From NCBI GenBank assembly GCA_038254435.1, contig JBBSGD010000003.1, forward strand, positions 26,722 to 90,721: 64,000 nucleotides of DNA, read 5' to 3'. The notes beneath the pieces were generated by a model. That model saw only the letters and a list, made by a program, of their open reading frames with translations, ran no database searches and was not told where the DNA came from. This DNA comes from JBBSGD01 sp038254435 (lineage in GTDB: Bacteria > Actinomycetota > CADDZG01 > WHSQ01). Positions 1 through 8,472 of the stretch are shown here, piece after piece (positions within the stretch are counted from its first letter, which is position 1; every line of letters begins with the position of its first letter). The translations under genes were made by a program, and so were the position numbers.

Positions 1-999
1 AGCGTCGCCCGGTGGCGCGACGCACACGCAGAGCGCGTGCGCTTCTTCGCCTGGGAGCAATGGCTGCTCGAGCAGCAGCTGGAGCGGGCTTCGGAGCACA
101 CGGGGCTCCTGCACGACCTCGCCATCGGAGTCGATCCCGACGGAGCCGATGCGTGGCTCTTCAAGGACTCGTTCGCTGCGGGAGTCACCGTCGGAGCTCC
201 CCCCGATGCTTTCAACGCCGAGGGTCAGGACTGGGGGGTCGCCGCTTTCAACCCGGAGGCCCTGAGGGCCGCCGGTTACGAGCCCTTCATTCGGTCGCTG
301 CGCGCGGCGCTGAGAGGCAGCGGCGGCTTGCGCATCGACCACGTCATGGGTCTCTGGCGTCTCTTCTTGATCCCCGCGGGCGGCACGCCGCGCGACGGCG
401 CCTACGTACGCTACCCGGCCCCCGAGCTGCTCGATGTGCTTGCGCTCGAAAGCCAGCGGGCGGGCGCATACGTCGTCGGCGAGGACCTCGGCACGGTGGA
501 GCCGGGTGTGCGCGAGGAGCTGGCCCGCCGCCACGTGATGTCCTACAGGCTGCTGTGGTTCGAGGACACTCCGCCGGCCGAGTACCCGGAGCTGGCGCTC
601 GCGGCCCTGACCAACCACGATCTGCCCACGGTGGCCGGGCTGTGGAGCGGCGCCGATGTCAACGCGCAGCGCTCCATGGGGCTTGCCCCCGACGAGGGCT
701 TCGTGGAGGCCGTGCGTACCCGGCTCATCGAGCGCGCGGGTGTGTCCTCCGAGGCGCAGGTGACCGAGGTGATCGGGGCCGCCTACCGCGCCCTTGCAGG
801 AGCGCCGTCACGCATCCTCAGCGCGCAGCTCGAGGACGCTCTCGGCATAGAGGAGCGGGTCAATCAGCCGGGAACTTCCACGGAGCGTGCCAACTGGTCC
901 TCCGCCCTTCCCATGACGATCGAGGACATGGCGCGCACCCCGCTGGTGAACGAGGTGGCAGCCGCGCTGCAGCGCGGCCCGCAACGAAAAGCTCGCTGA
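1..999 (+). CDS. malQ: 4-alpha-glucanotransferase, C-terminal part (5' end outside window)
   Basis: The reading frame is open from base 1 and ends with TGA at 997-999, so only the C-terminal ~332 residues are present. GH77 hallmarks are visible in order: RIDHVMG (nucleophile Asp region), VVGEDLGTVEPGV (acid/base Glu region) and LTNHDLPTVAG (third catalytic Asp region). GH77 amylomaltases transfer alpha-1,4-glucan segments in cytosolic maltodextrin and glycogen metabolism. The next gene lies on the opposite strand with its stop 7 bp away, so this is the end of its transcription unit. The family call is secure; the substrate preference is not visible. Confidence 0.93.
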   Translation, partial: SVARWRDAHAERVRFFAWEQWLLEQQLERASEHTGLLHDLAIGVDPDGADAWLFKDSFAAGVTVGAPPDAFNAEGQDWGVAAFNPEALRAAGYEPFIRSLRAALRGSGGLRIDHVMGLWRLFLIPAGGTPRDGAYVRYPAPELLDVLALESQRAGAYVVGEDLGTVEPGVREELARRHVMSYRLLWFEDTPPAEYPELALAALTNHDLPTVAGLWSGADVNAQRSMGLAPDEGFVEAVRTRLIERAGVSSEAQVTEVIGAAYRALAGAPSRILSAQLEDALGIEERVNQPGTSTERANWSSALPMTIEDMARTPLVNEVAAALQRGPQRKAR

Positions 1000-1006
1000 C
1001 AGGCTC

Positions 1007-1894
1007 TCAGGACTCGCCGGGCAGCGGGCCGACGGGGCCGGGGCCGGAGGAGGAGGGGTCGCTTGAGCTCGACGAGGGAGGATCCGAGGACACCGGCGCC
1101 GGCGCGCCCGGCGCGGCAGGACCTGCGGACACGACGCCCTTGTCACCGAACGCGGCCTCGAATGCCTTGAGCATCTCGACGGGAATGGGGATCACGAGCG
1201 TCGAGTTCTGCTCGGCCGCAACCTCGGTCACGGTCTGCAGGTAACGCAGCTGGTAGGCGATCGGATGGCGGGCAATCACCTCTGCAGCCTGCGCCAGGCG
1301 CTCGGACGCTTGGAACTCGCCCTCGGCATTGATGATCTTCGCGCGCCGCTCGCGCTCGGCCTCGGCCTGCCTCGCCAGCGACCGCTGCATCTCCTGCGGC
1401 AAGTCCACGTCTTTGATCTCGACGCGCGCAACTTTGACACCCCACGGCTCGGTCACGTCGTCGATGATGTGCTGGAGGTCGACGTTGAGCTTGTCCCTGT
1501 CCGTGAGGATGTCGTCCAGATCGGCCTTGGACAGGACGGCGCGCAGTGTCGTCTGGGCGATCTGAGACGTCGCGAACATGTAGTTCTGGACCTCGATTAC
1601 CGCCTGCACCGGCCTGAACACCTGGAAGTAAACGACTGCATCGACACGCACCGTGACGTTGTCCTTCGTGATCACGTCTTGAGGAGGCACGCTGAGCGTC
1701 ACGATCTGAAGGTTGACCTTGACCATGCGGTCGATGATCGGAATCAGAAAGAACAGGCCCGGCCCCTTGGCTCCCGCAATGACGCGCCCGAGCCTGAAGA
1801 TGACGCCGCGTTCGTACTCCTGCACGACTCGCACGGACGCGGCAAAGACGAACAGCAGAACTACGACGATTACGATGGCAACGATCAAGCCCAT
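1007..1894 (-). CDS. Slipin / SPFH (band 7) membrane protein
   Basis: 295 residues. One N-terminal membrane segment (about residues 3-20) is followed by a band-7/SPFH domain with the slipin-typical stretches [11 protein letters not shown] and [13 protein letters not shown], then a helical region rich in Ala, Glu and Arg, and a low-complexity Pro/Ser/Gly tail. Prokaryotic slipins oligomerise on the membrane and are usually encoded beside an NfeD-type protease, as here (gene at 1944-3293 lies upstream on the same strand, about 50 bp away). The ATG at 1892-1894 has an AGGAGGGG Shine-Dalgarno sequence about 10 bp upstream. The physiological role (membrane microdomain or quality control) is inferred from family and context. 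Confidence 0.92.
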   Translation of the reverse strand: MGLIVAIVIVVVLLFVFAASVRVVQEYERGVIFRLGRVIAGAKGPGLFFLIPIIDRMVKVNLQIVTLSVPPQDVITKDNVTVRVDAVVYFQVFRPVQAVIEVQNYMFATSQIAQTTLRAVLSKADLDDILTDRDKLNVDLQHIIDDVTEPWGVKVARVEIKDVDLPQEMQRSLARQAEAERERRAKIINAEGEFQASERLAQAAEVIARHPIAYQLRYLQTVTEVAAEQNSTLVIPIPVEMLKAFEAAFGDKGVVSAGPAAPGAPAPVSSDPPSSSSSDPSSSGPGPVGPLPGES

Positions 1895-1943
1895 GCGAGG
1901 GTCCCCTCCTGCCGGTTGAAGCTACAGCTTACGCCCGGTGCAG

Positions 1944-3293
1944 CTAAGTGCGGGGATCGAGCGGCTCCACTATGAGCACCAACCCCCTCGAATCCACGAC
2001 GCGGACGCGCTGGCCCGCCTCGATCCTGTCTCCGGTCGAGCGAGCCTTCCACAACGCGCCCTTGGCCCGGATCGTGCCATGGGGGACGAGGCTCGTTGTA
2101 GTTTCGCCGAGGGTTCCCGGCAGCGCCTCACCCCCCGTGGTTGCGGGCTTGCCGCGCGTACGCATCAAGGCCCCCAGAGCGAAGCCAAAGAAAGCCACGA
2201 AGCCCGCCGCGCTTGCTATCAAGAGTCCGATGCTGACCTGGTATTGGGATCCTGCGCCCGAGAACAGGATCAAGCCGCCCGCTACGAGGCTTATCGCCCC
2301 GCCGATCGTCCCTACCCCGAGCCCCGCGGTGTGAAGGTCGACGATGAAGAGAACGACGGCAAGGGCAATGAGGGCAACGCCCGCCCAGTTCGTCGGCAAC
2401 ACGCTAAGGGCGTAAAAGCCCAGCACCAGCGCGGTCGCGCCGAGAACGCCCGGGAGCCCGAAACCCGGCACGAAGACCTCGACCACGATTCCGAAGACTC
2501 CGGCGAGGATCAAGAGATAGGCCAGATCGGGATCGGCGATCACCTGCAGAAGGCTCTGCAAGACGTTCATGGACTGGCGCTGCACGGTTACGGTCGGCTG
2601 CGCCGCAGCGGCGTCCCAGGTGGACAGCGTGCGAGTCGAACCATCGCCGAGGGTGATTGTCTGCCCGTCCATCTGCCGGAGGAGCTGTCGCGAGCTATTA
2701 GCGATGCCGTCCACGACGTTTATGCGCACCGCCTGGGTTGCCCCAATCGAAGCGGCGTCACGCACCGCCTTCTCGGCCCATGACGCGTTGCGGCCGTGCT
2801 GCTTGGCGATCTCTGTGATGTAAGCGACCGCGTCGTTGTAGATCTTGGTTCGAAGAGTGCTCTGCACGTCGCTGCCCGAGATATCGATGGGGCTGGCCGC
2901 GCCTATCTCCGTGGAGTCGGCCATATAGGCGAGGTCCCCCGCGTAGGTGATGAATGTTCCGGCCGAGGCGGCGCGTGCTCCGCTCGGGGCTACCCAGACG
3001 GCGGTGGGAACGTCGAGGTTGAGCATCTTGGAGATGATCGAGCGCATCGACGAGCTCAGTCCGCCGGGGGTGTCGAGCTCTATCACGGCAACGGCGACCC
3101 CGTCCCTTTGCGCGCCGTCAAGGGCCCCCTCGAGGTAGTCGGCCGAGGCCGGTCCGATTCCTCCGTCGAGCTCGATGATGCGGACGACCGGGGACATCGC
3201 CTGCGCCCGCGGAGCAAGGGCCAAGGCGCACACGGCAACGAGGAACAGGGCGAGTGCCCCAGTCACACCACAAACGAACAACTTCGGGCGCAC
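1944..3293 (-). CDS. NfeD-family membrane serine protease (long form)
   Basis: 449 residues, GTG start. An N-terminal signal/anchor segment is followed by a ClpP-like domain (VVRIIELDGGIGPASADYL, ELDTPGGLSSSMR, then GARAASAGTFI with the expected nucleophilic Ser), a cluster of about four to five hydrophobic segments around residues 250-370, and a C-terminal OB-fold-like region (GETTTSLVPHGTIRAKGALW). This is the long NfeD architecture found next to stomatin/slipin genes; archaeal homologues cleave the C-terminal tail of the partner stomatin. It very probably forms an operon with the downstream slipin. Cleavage of this particular slipin is inference. Confidence 0.9.
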   Translation of the reverse strand: MRPKLFVCGVTGALALFLVAVCALALAPRAQAMSPVVRIIELDGGIGPASADYLEGALDGAQRDGVAVAVIELDTPGGLSSSMRSIISKMLNLDVPTAVWVAPSGARAASAGTFITYAGDLAYMADSTEIGAASPIDISGSDVQSTLRTKIYNDAVAYITEIAKQHGRNASWAEKAVRDAASIGATQAVRINVVDGIANSSRQLLRQMDGQTITLGDGSTRTLSTWDAAAAQPTVTVQRQSMNVLQSLLQVIADPDLAYLLILAGVFGIVVEVFVPGFGLPGVLGATALVLGFYALSVLPTNWAGVALIALAVVLFIVDLHTAGLGVGTIGGAISLVAGGLILFSGAGSQYQVSIGLLIASAAGFVAFFGFALGALMRTRGKPATTGGEALPGTLGETTTSLVPHGTIRAKGALWKARSTGDRIEAGQRVRVVDSRGLVLIVEPLDPRT

Positions 3294-3352
3294 GACTCAA
3301 TGATCCCACGCCGCAGTCCAAACGAGAGGGCCCGGCGGCCTGATAGAACACT

Positions 3353-4342
3353 GTGATGCTTCTCGACGAGTTCTTCGCTCCCCGCATCCTCGTCGTATCC
3401 GGAAAAGGCGGCGTCGGAAAGACCACGGTGTCGGCGGCGCTTGCGCTTCTTGCCGCCCGCCACGGACGCAAGGTGTGTGTGGCGGAGGTCGACCGCAAGG
3501 GAACCCTTGCCCGTCTTCTGGGCGGGCGCGAGCTGACCTATGAGCCGAACGAGCTCCTGCCCGGGGTCTGGGGTCTGAACATCATGCCCGAGGAGGCGCT
3601 GGGCGAGTATCTACGCGTGCAGTACCACATGCGCCGGATTTCGCGCGCCTTCACCAGCACGCATTTCGTCGATTACATCACGACCGCAGCACCCGGCCTC
3701 AAGGACATCCTCGTCCTGGGCAAGATCTGGTACCTCGAGCAGGGCCGCGGCACACACCACCGCTTCGACACCATCGTCGTCGACGCACCGGCCGCCGGGC
3801 ACATGAAGAACTTCCTGTCGGCCCCCGCGGGTTTATCGGACGCCGTGCAAGTGGGACCGATTAGGCGGCAGGCCGAATGGCTGCGGGCCATGCTCACCGA
3901 TCCCGCCCGATCCCGCATTCATCTCGTGACGCTTGCGGAAGAAATGCCGGTCACGGAAACCCTGGAGACCGTCACCGCCGTGCGCGACGAGGTCGGGCTG
4001 TCCACCGGCACCGTGTTCGCCAACGCGGTCTACTCCGACCTGTTGACCCGAGACGAAGAGAAGACGTTCGCGCGCCTCGCCGATTCCAAGGAGTGGAGCA
4101 GCTTCGCGGCCGCGGGCAAGAGCGCAGGTGTGAAGCTCGACGACGAGGATGTGCAGGCGCTGGCCGGCTATCACGACTTCCTCGAAGCCCGCCGCGCCAT
4201 CCAAACCTCGCACCTGCGCAAGCTCAAGCGCGAGGTGCAAGAACCGGTGGCGGTGCTCCCCTTCCTTTTCTCGGCAGGCTTGGAGCTGCCCGACATCGAG
4301 ACCCTTGCCGACGTCGTCGAGATGCGGATCGACGAGCAATGA
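3353..4342 (+). CDS. ArsA/Get3-like ATPase, first of a tandem pair
   Basis: 329 residues starting at GTG 3353 (ATG 3356 is an equal alternative). A deviant Walker A, GKGGVGKT, sits at residues 17-24 and keeps the signature Lys (K18), followed by AEVDRKGTLARLLG. The family couples ATP hydrolysis to delivery of a client or anion. The stop overlaps the start of the second ATPase (ATGA). The pair plus a convergent whiB reproduces the mycobacterial order Rv3679-Rv3680-whiB4, so the two probably form a heterodimer. No arsenite-binding Cys cluster or arsB gene is seen, so arsenite export is not supported. Confidence 0.9.
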   Translation: MMLLDEFFAPRILVVSGKGGVGKTTVSAALALLAARHGRKVCVAEVDRKGTLARLLGGRELTYEPNELLPGVWGLNIMPEEALGEYLRVQYHMRRISRAFTSTHFVDYITTAAPGLKDILVLGKIWYLEQGRGTHHRFDTIVVDAPAAGHMKNFLSAPAGLSDAVQVGPIRRQAEWLRAMLTDPARSRIHLVTLAEEMPVTETLETVTAVRDEVGLSTGTVFANAVYSDLLTRDEEKTFARLADSKEWSSFAAAGKSAGVKLDDEDVQALAGYHDFLEARRAIQTSHLRKLKREVQEPVAVLPFLFSAGLELPDIETLADVVEMRIDEQ

Positions 4343-5520
4343 ACCCCATCGCGGAGCTCGTGGCCAAGAAGAGGATCATCGTGTGCGCGGGCTCCGGTGG
4401 CGTCGGCAAGACCACTACGGCCGCCGCGATCGCGCTGCAAGCTGCCCTCATGGGCAAGAGGGCCGCCGTGCTCACAATCGACCCTGCGCGCCGGCTGGCG
4501 TCGTCGCTCGGCCTCAAAGAGCTGACGAACGATCCCGTGAGGATCCCCCAGCGCAAGTTCTCCTCGGCCGGACTCGAGGCGAACGGCGAGCTCCACGCGG
4601 CGATGCTCGACACCAAGACAACCTTTGACAACGTGGTCCTGCGCTACGCGCCGACGCGCGAGCAAGCACGGCGCATCATCGCCAATCGTTTCTACCGCAA
4701 CATCTCGGGGACTCTGTCTGGAACCCAGGAGTACATGGCGATGGAGAAGCTCTATGAGCTCCACTCGGAGGGCGACTACGATCTCATCGTCATCGACACA
4801 CCCCCGACGCGCAACGCCCTTGATTTCCTAGACGCGCCGCGGCGCATGACCGACTTCTTCGAAAGTCGCGTGCTGCGCTGGTTCCTCATCCCCTACATGA
4901 AAGCCGGCGGAGGCTTCATGCGCGTGGCCAACGTGGCCGCGGGAACGTTCTTGCGACTCGTGAAGCGCATCGTGGGAGCTGAGGTGCTGGACGACACTGC
5001 CGAGTTCTTCGGCAATCTCGAAGGCATGTACGACGGCTTCAAGCAGCGAGCACGCGACGTCGCGCGGCTACTACAGTCTGACGCAACCTCTTTCGTCGTA
5101 ATAACTTCTCCGGCCGAGGACTCCGTGACCGAGGCCGCCTTTTTCGCCTCGCGCCTCAACGAGTCGGGACTGCCTTTCGGAGGGCTCGTCGTCAACCGTG
5201 TGCATCCCAAGCTAGGTGACGGAATCGAGGTCCGTCCACGCCAGCTCGATCGCCTCGAGAAGGGCGACGCCACAGGCCGGCTCCTCGCCAAGCTGCTGGA
5301 CAACGAAAGCGCCTTCATGCGCGTCGTCGAGCTCGAGGAGAAGAACCTCGATTCGCTCGCGCGCAGGATCCCCCGTCACCTCTGGGTGCGCGTTCCCTAT
5401 CTCGAGCGCGAAGCCGTCGACTTTCCCGGCCTCGCCTCCGTCGCGCAGCAGCTCTTCGCCGAGAGCGGAGGCAACGTGTCCGCCCGTTATCGCACACCGA
5501 GACCGAAACCACGCTCGTGA
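4339..5520 (+). CDS. ArsA/Get3-like ATPase, second of a tandem pair
   Basis: 393 residues. The ATG at 4339 overlaps the previous stop as ATGA, which fixes the start. The P-loop reads GSGGVGKT (residues 18-25): the signature Lys of the deviant Walker A, present in the partner, is replaced by Ser19. It is followed by TIDPARRLASSLG and later IDTPPTRNALDFLDAP (switch region). The partners are therefore not equivalent, consistent with an asymmetric heterodimer as proposed for Rv3679/Rv3680. The gene is longer than its partner by 64 residues. Its stop overlaps the next gene as GTGA, so three genes are translationally coupled. Confidence 0.9.
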   Translation: MNPIAELVAKKRIIVCAGSGGVGKTTTAAAIALQAALMGKRAAVLTIDPARRLASSLGLKELTNDPVRIPQRKFSSAGLEANGELHAAMLDTKTTFDNVVLRYAPTREQARRIIANRFYRNISGTLSGTQEYMAMEKLYELHSEGDYDLIVIDTPPTRNALDFLDAPRRMTDFFESRVLRWFLIPYMKAGGGFMRVANVAAGTFLRLVKRIVGAEVLDDTAEFFGNLEGMYDGFKQRARDVARLLQSDATSFVVITSPAEDSVTEAAFFASRLNESGLPFGGLVVNRVHPKLGDGIEVRPRQLDRLEKGDATGRLLAKLLDNESAFMRVVELEEKNLDSLARRIPRHLWVRVPYLEREAVDFPGLASVAQQLFAESGGNVSARYRTPRPKPRS

Positions 5521-5912
5521 GCGGCCGCACCGCCGAGCACCCGCTCGTACAGGACGCGCTCAAGAAATCGACGATCGTGTGGCTGTCTTGGCGCGCGCAG
5601 GACAGCGAAAGATCTATGCCGGTGTGGTACATGCCGGACGGGCCCAGGCTCTACGTCCTGTCCGGCGAAAGAGAGCAGCGGCTCGAGGGCGCGGAAGCGA
5701 TGACCGAGTGCACGGTGACCGTACGCGCCAAGAATAAGAACATCCGCCTTGCGGAGCTACCTGCGCGAGTGCGGGTTGTACCTGCGGGCGCCGAGTGGGA
5801 CGAGCTAGCGCTCAAGCTCGCCGAGAAGCGGCTCAACGCGCCCGGCCCCCCGGCCGACACCGCACGCGGGTGGCGCGAGTCGTGTGTGATCCTCGAGCTA
5901 ACGCTCCGCTAA
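5517..5912 (+). CDS. Small protein resembling pyridoxamine-5'-phosphate-oxidase-like flavin/F420-binding proteins
   Basis: 131 residues; GTG start overlapping the ArsA stop (GTGA). The stretch SERSMPVWYMPDGPRLYVLSGE followed by TVTVRAKNKNIRLAELPARVRVVP suits the split beta-barrel of PPOX-type proteins (discrimination of substrate in the first strands, then cofactor-facing Arg/Lys). I cannot assign a cofactor or reaction. Coupling to the two ArsA-like ATPases suggests co-production with them. The fold assignment rests on overall pattern rather than on an unmistakable motif. Confidence 0.6.
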   Translation: MSGRTAEHPLVQDALKKSTIVWLSWRAQDSERSMPVWYMPDGPRLYVLSGEREQRLEGAEAMTECTVTVRAKNKNIRLAELPARVRVVPAGAEWDELALKLAEKRLNAPGPPADTARGWRESCVILELTLR

Positions 5913-6004
5913 CCAGCATCGGTCGGCCGCCGGCCGCTTCGGTGGCCCATGCCGAATAGGTGGTAGCGGCGCCTAACTTGCCCGCTCAGCACCTGCTCGC
6001 GAGA

Positions 6005-6295
6005 CTAGACGGCTCTCGCTTCTGGTCTGCTCGACACGAGCAGAGAGCGCCAGCCTTCTTCGCCGGCTTGCCTGCGGTAACGACGTCGCTCCCTCTCGGT
6101 GAGGCCCCCCCATACGCCGTGGTCGACGGGCTCGTCCATTGCGTAAGCGAGACAGTCGCGACGCACGGGGCACTCGCGGCAAATCTTCTTGGCCAGCTTG
6201 TGCTCCCGGGCCCCGACCGCGAACCACAGATCGGGGTCGGTCTTGGTACAGCTCGCGAGGGCTCGCCAGTCCTGATCGATGGTAATGGTCGACAC
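6005..6295 (-). CDS. WhiB-family Fe-S transcriptional regulator (WhiB4-like by context)
   Basis: 96 residues from GTG 6293-6295, which has AGGGAAG 6-7 bp upstream. An in-frame GTG at 6404-6406 would add 37 residues but sits directly on an AGGAGG, so it is less likely. The four cluster ligands are Cys16, Cys39, Cys42 and Cys48 (C-x22-C-x2-C-x5-C), followed by GVWGG at 60-64 and a basic C-terminal region (TERERRRYRR). WhiB proteins bind a redox- and NO-sensitive 4Fe-4S cluster and interact with the principal sigma factor or DNA. It is convergent with the ArsA pair exactly as whiB4 is in mycobacteria, hence the tentative subgroup. Confidence 0.93.
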   Translation of the reverse strand: MSTITIDQDWRALASCTKTDPDLWFAVGAREHKLAKKICRECPVRRDCLAYAMDEPVDHGVWGGLTERERRRYRRQAGEEGWRSLLVSSRPEARAV

Positions 6296-6470
6296 AGCAG
6301 CTTCCCTACTCTCGATCTCGCACCCCGGCGCCGCGCACGCGGCGTCTATGAAGACACTAGTAGTGGGAAGGCGCCGATTCGATAGCCAATCGGGACCCTT
6401 TTTCACCCCTCCTTGGGGGGAGGCCCATAGCTAAAGAGAACTAGTCAAAATGGGTGGTGCCAGAAGATGC

Positions 6471-6824
6471 CTAGCTGCGGAAGCCCTTGGCAGCCTCTTC
6501 GACGGTCTGGGCGATGGACACTCCCTCGCCGAAACCGGTGATCGCGAACAGCTTCAGGTGCTGCTCGCGCGTGCAGGCGATGGCAAGGTCGCCCTCGGCC
6601 TCCCTCAGGCGCCGGACGCCTCCCATGAGCGCCCCGAGCCCCGAGGAGTCCATGAACGGCACTTGGTCGAGGTCGACCACGATGTGCGGGCTTTCTTCGT
6701 CGATCATCCGGCCGATGGCGTCGCGCAAGGAACCCACCGTGTAGACGTCGAGGTCGCCAACGGGCCGAAGCACGCGATAACCCTCGGCGTCTGTGATCTC
6801 GATCTCTACCTTTTGCTGTGCCAC
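6471..6824 (-). CDS. STAS-domain anti-sigma-factor antagonist (RsbV/SpoIIAA type)
   Basis: 117 residues, single STAS domain. The strand GDLDVYTVGSLRDAI and the phosphorylation loop FMDSSGLGALMG (Ser60/Ser61) are typical of antagonists that bind an anti-sigma kinase when unphosphorylated. The gene is 17 bp downstream of a PP2C phosphatase gene on the same strand, the usual pairing in which the phosphatase reactivates the antagonist. No RsbW-type kinase is adjacent; the only HATPase of that family in the window is the sigma-RsbT fusion at 61857, far away. The cognate anti-sigma factor is therefore unknown. Confidence 0.93.
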   Translation of the reverse strand: MAQQKVEIEITDAEGYRVLRPVGDLDVYTVGSLRDAIGRMIDEESPHIVVDLDQVPFMDSSGLGALMGGVRRLREAEGDLAIACTREQHLKLFAITGFGEGVSIAQTVEEAAKGFRS

Positions 6825-6841
6825 GCGTTTTCTCCCGTCCC

Positions 6842-8386
6842 TTACTGAGCGACGCCGGTCCTTCCTGGCGCACCTGCAAACTCGACCACCAGCATCGTGA
6901 GATCGTCGTCGAGCTTACCGGCGGCGAAGCGCTCGACTTCCTCCACCAGCTGCTCACCGATCGCACTTGCCTCGAGCGTAGCCAGGCGGATCAGCGCCTC
7001 GCCGAGACGTCGCTCTCCGAACATCTCGCCTTCGGGAGATTTCGCCTCGAGCCACCCGTCCGTGAACAATATGAGCCGGTCGCCGGCGGCGAGGTTCACC
7101 ACCGTCTCCTGTAAGCCGGGCTCCTCGAACCACCCAAGGGCCCGGTTGCGCAGGCCCTCGAGGTAGTAGCCGCGGGGGGTGCTCGAGTCTCCCCTCGTCG
7201 TAAGGATAAAGGGAGAAGGGTGTCCCATGTTCAGCCATCGGGCGACACCGGTTTTCACATCGACGACGACGTACACGAGCGTCGTGAACGAATCGGGTTC
7301 GGTTGCGCCTATGAGGGCGTCGTTGACCCGCTCGATCACCCTCCTGCCGCTGGCGCCCAGGCTGTGCTCGGCCCGCAGGAAGGACAGGGCCACGGTGGCC
7401 ATGAGCGCCGCCCCGATGCCCTTGCCCGAGGCGTCCCCCACGGCAATCGATACCTCCTCGGTGGACGCCTCCACGTCGTACCAGTCGCCTCCGACGAGGT
7501 TGGCCTGGCGCTGCAGCGGAGTCACCGTGAGGCCGGAGATCTGCGGTACCGACCCCTGCAGCAGACGGCGCTGGATGGAGGCCGCGATGTCCAGCTCCTG
7601 GTCCTGCAAAGCAAGCTGCTGGAGGCGTTTGAGGCCGGCCTGCATCTCACGGAACCTAACTGCCAGCTCCTCGACCTCGTCGCCTGAGTGGATATCGACG
7701 TGCTGGTCGAGGTCACCCCGCCCAATAGAGCGAGCGGCTTCCACCAGGCGGGACAGGTTGCGCGACAGCCGGCGAGGCAGGGCAAAGGCTACGAATGCCC
7801 CGATCAGAAGAGCCGACACGATGACGGCCGAGAGCAGCACGACGGCCTGGTTCGAGCGGGTCGACAGGTCTGCCTCGCTGGCCTGCACGAGCCTTATCTG
7901 CGAAGCCCGCAGCTTCTGGCCCAGCCGTTCGACTCGCATGATGCGGTTGGTTCCCTCCTGGGACAGCACTCGAAAGGCTTGCGAGCGCAGCCCCTGCTGA
8001 GCGAGAGGCAGAACCCTTCTGTCCACGAGCTCTTGGAACGCGTGCCCGGTCTGCACGAGGCGGTCGAGGCGGCGCTTCTCCCGGCCCGCAAAGCGCTCAC
8101 CGGCCCGCTCCTCCCACTCGCGGGCGATGGTGACCTCGGTCCTGAACTGCGTGAGCAGGGCAGGCTCGCTGCCGATGAGGTAGCCGCGCACGGCGGCCGA
8201 CTGAGCCGTGTAGGAGCGCACTACCTCGTCCACGGCCACGAGCTCCGGCACGGCCTGCTCGAGGATGCTGCGCTGCACGGCCCTCAGCGAGCCGAACAGG
8301 GACAGGGTGACCCATCCGAGCACTGCTATGAGTATGAGAAGCAGGCTGAAGCCGTAAGCGAGCTTGGAACGCAAAGACAGCCGCAT
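6842..8386 (-). CDS. Membrane PP2C-type (SpoIIE/RsbU) phosphatase with extracytoplasmic sensor and HAMP
   Basis: 514 residues from ATG 8384-8386, which follows AGGAGGGGCGGGAGAGC; the frame is open 24 codons further upstream. Order: transmembrane helix (about 10-32), extracytoplasmic helical sensor resembling CHASE3 (VDEVVRSYTAQSAAVRGYLIG), second transmembrane helix with LSAVIVSALLIGAFVAFALP, HAMP (SIGRGDLDQHVDIHSGDEVEELA), then a PP2C domain with metal Asp motifs GDWYD, VGDASGKGIGAALMA, LFTDGWLEA and DDDLTMLVV. It probably dephosphorylates the STAS antagonist encoded immediately downstream in response to an envelope signal. Confidence 0.92.
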   Translation of the reverse strand: MRLSLRSKLAYGFSLLLILIAVLGWVTLSLFGSLRAVQRSILEQAVPELVAVDEVVRSYTAQSAAVRGYLIGSEPALLTQFRTEVTIAREWEERAGERFAGREKRRLDRLVQTGHAFQELVDRRVLPLAQQGLRSQAFRVLSQEGTNRIMRVERLGQKLRASQIRLVQASEADLSTRSNQAVVLLSAVIVSALLIGAFVAFALPRRLSRNLSRLVEAARSIGRGDLDQHVDIHSGDEVEELAVRFREMQAGLKRLQQLALQDQELDIAASIQRRLLQGSVPQISGLTVTPLQRQANLVGGDWYDVEASTEEVSIAVGDASGKGIGAALMATVALSFLRAEHSLGASGRRVIERVNDALIGATEPDSFTTLVYVVVDVKTGVARWLNMGHPSPFILTTRGDSSTPRGYYLEGLRNRALGWFEEPGLQETVVNLAAGDRLILFTDGWLEAKSPEGEMFGERRLGEALIRLATLEASAIGEQLVEEVERFAAGKLDDDLTMLVVEFAGAPGRTGVAQ

Positions 8387-8472
8387 GCTCTCCCGCCCCT
8401 CCTTCCTCCCTGTGAGCTTCCTGTGAAGCCGGGCGCCCGGCCACCGGGCGACGCCCAAGTATCCTCGACCGG

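Noticed and set aside
12..1244. A 410-codon + strand frame over malQ
   Set aside because: Arg/Ala/Gly-rich with no domain, overlapping the true malQ frame and then the antisense of slipin.
3353..5520. Arsenite-resistance ATPases
   Set aside because: No arsB, arsR or arsC nearby and no Cys metal-binding set; context matches the Rv3679-Rv3680 pair instead.
6296..6406. A 37-residue N-terminal extension of WhiB
   Set aside because: The upstream GTG sits directly on its AGGAGG and the extension is not seen in WhiB proteins; the internal GTG has correct spacing.
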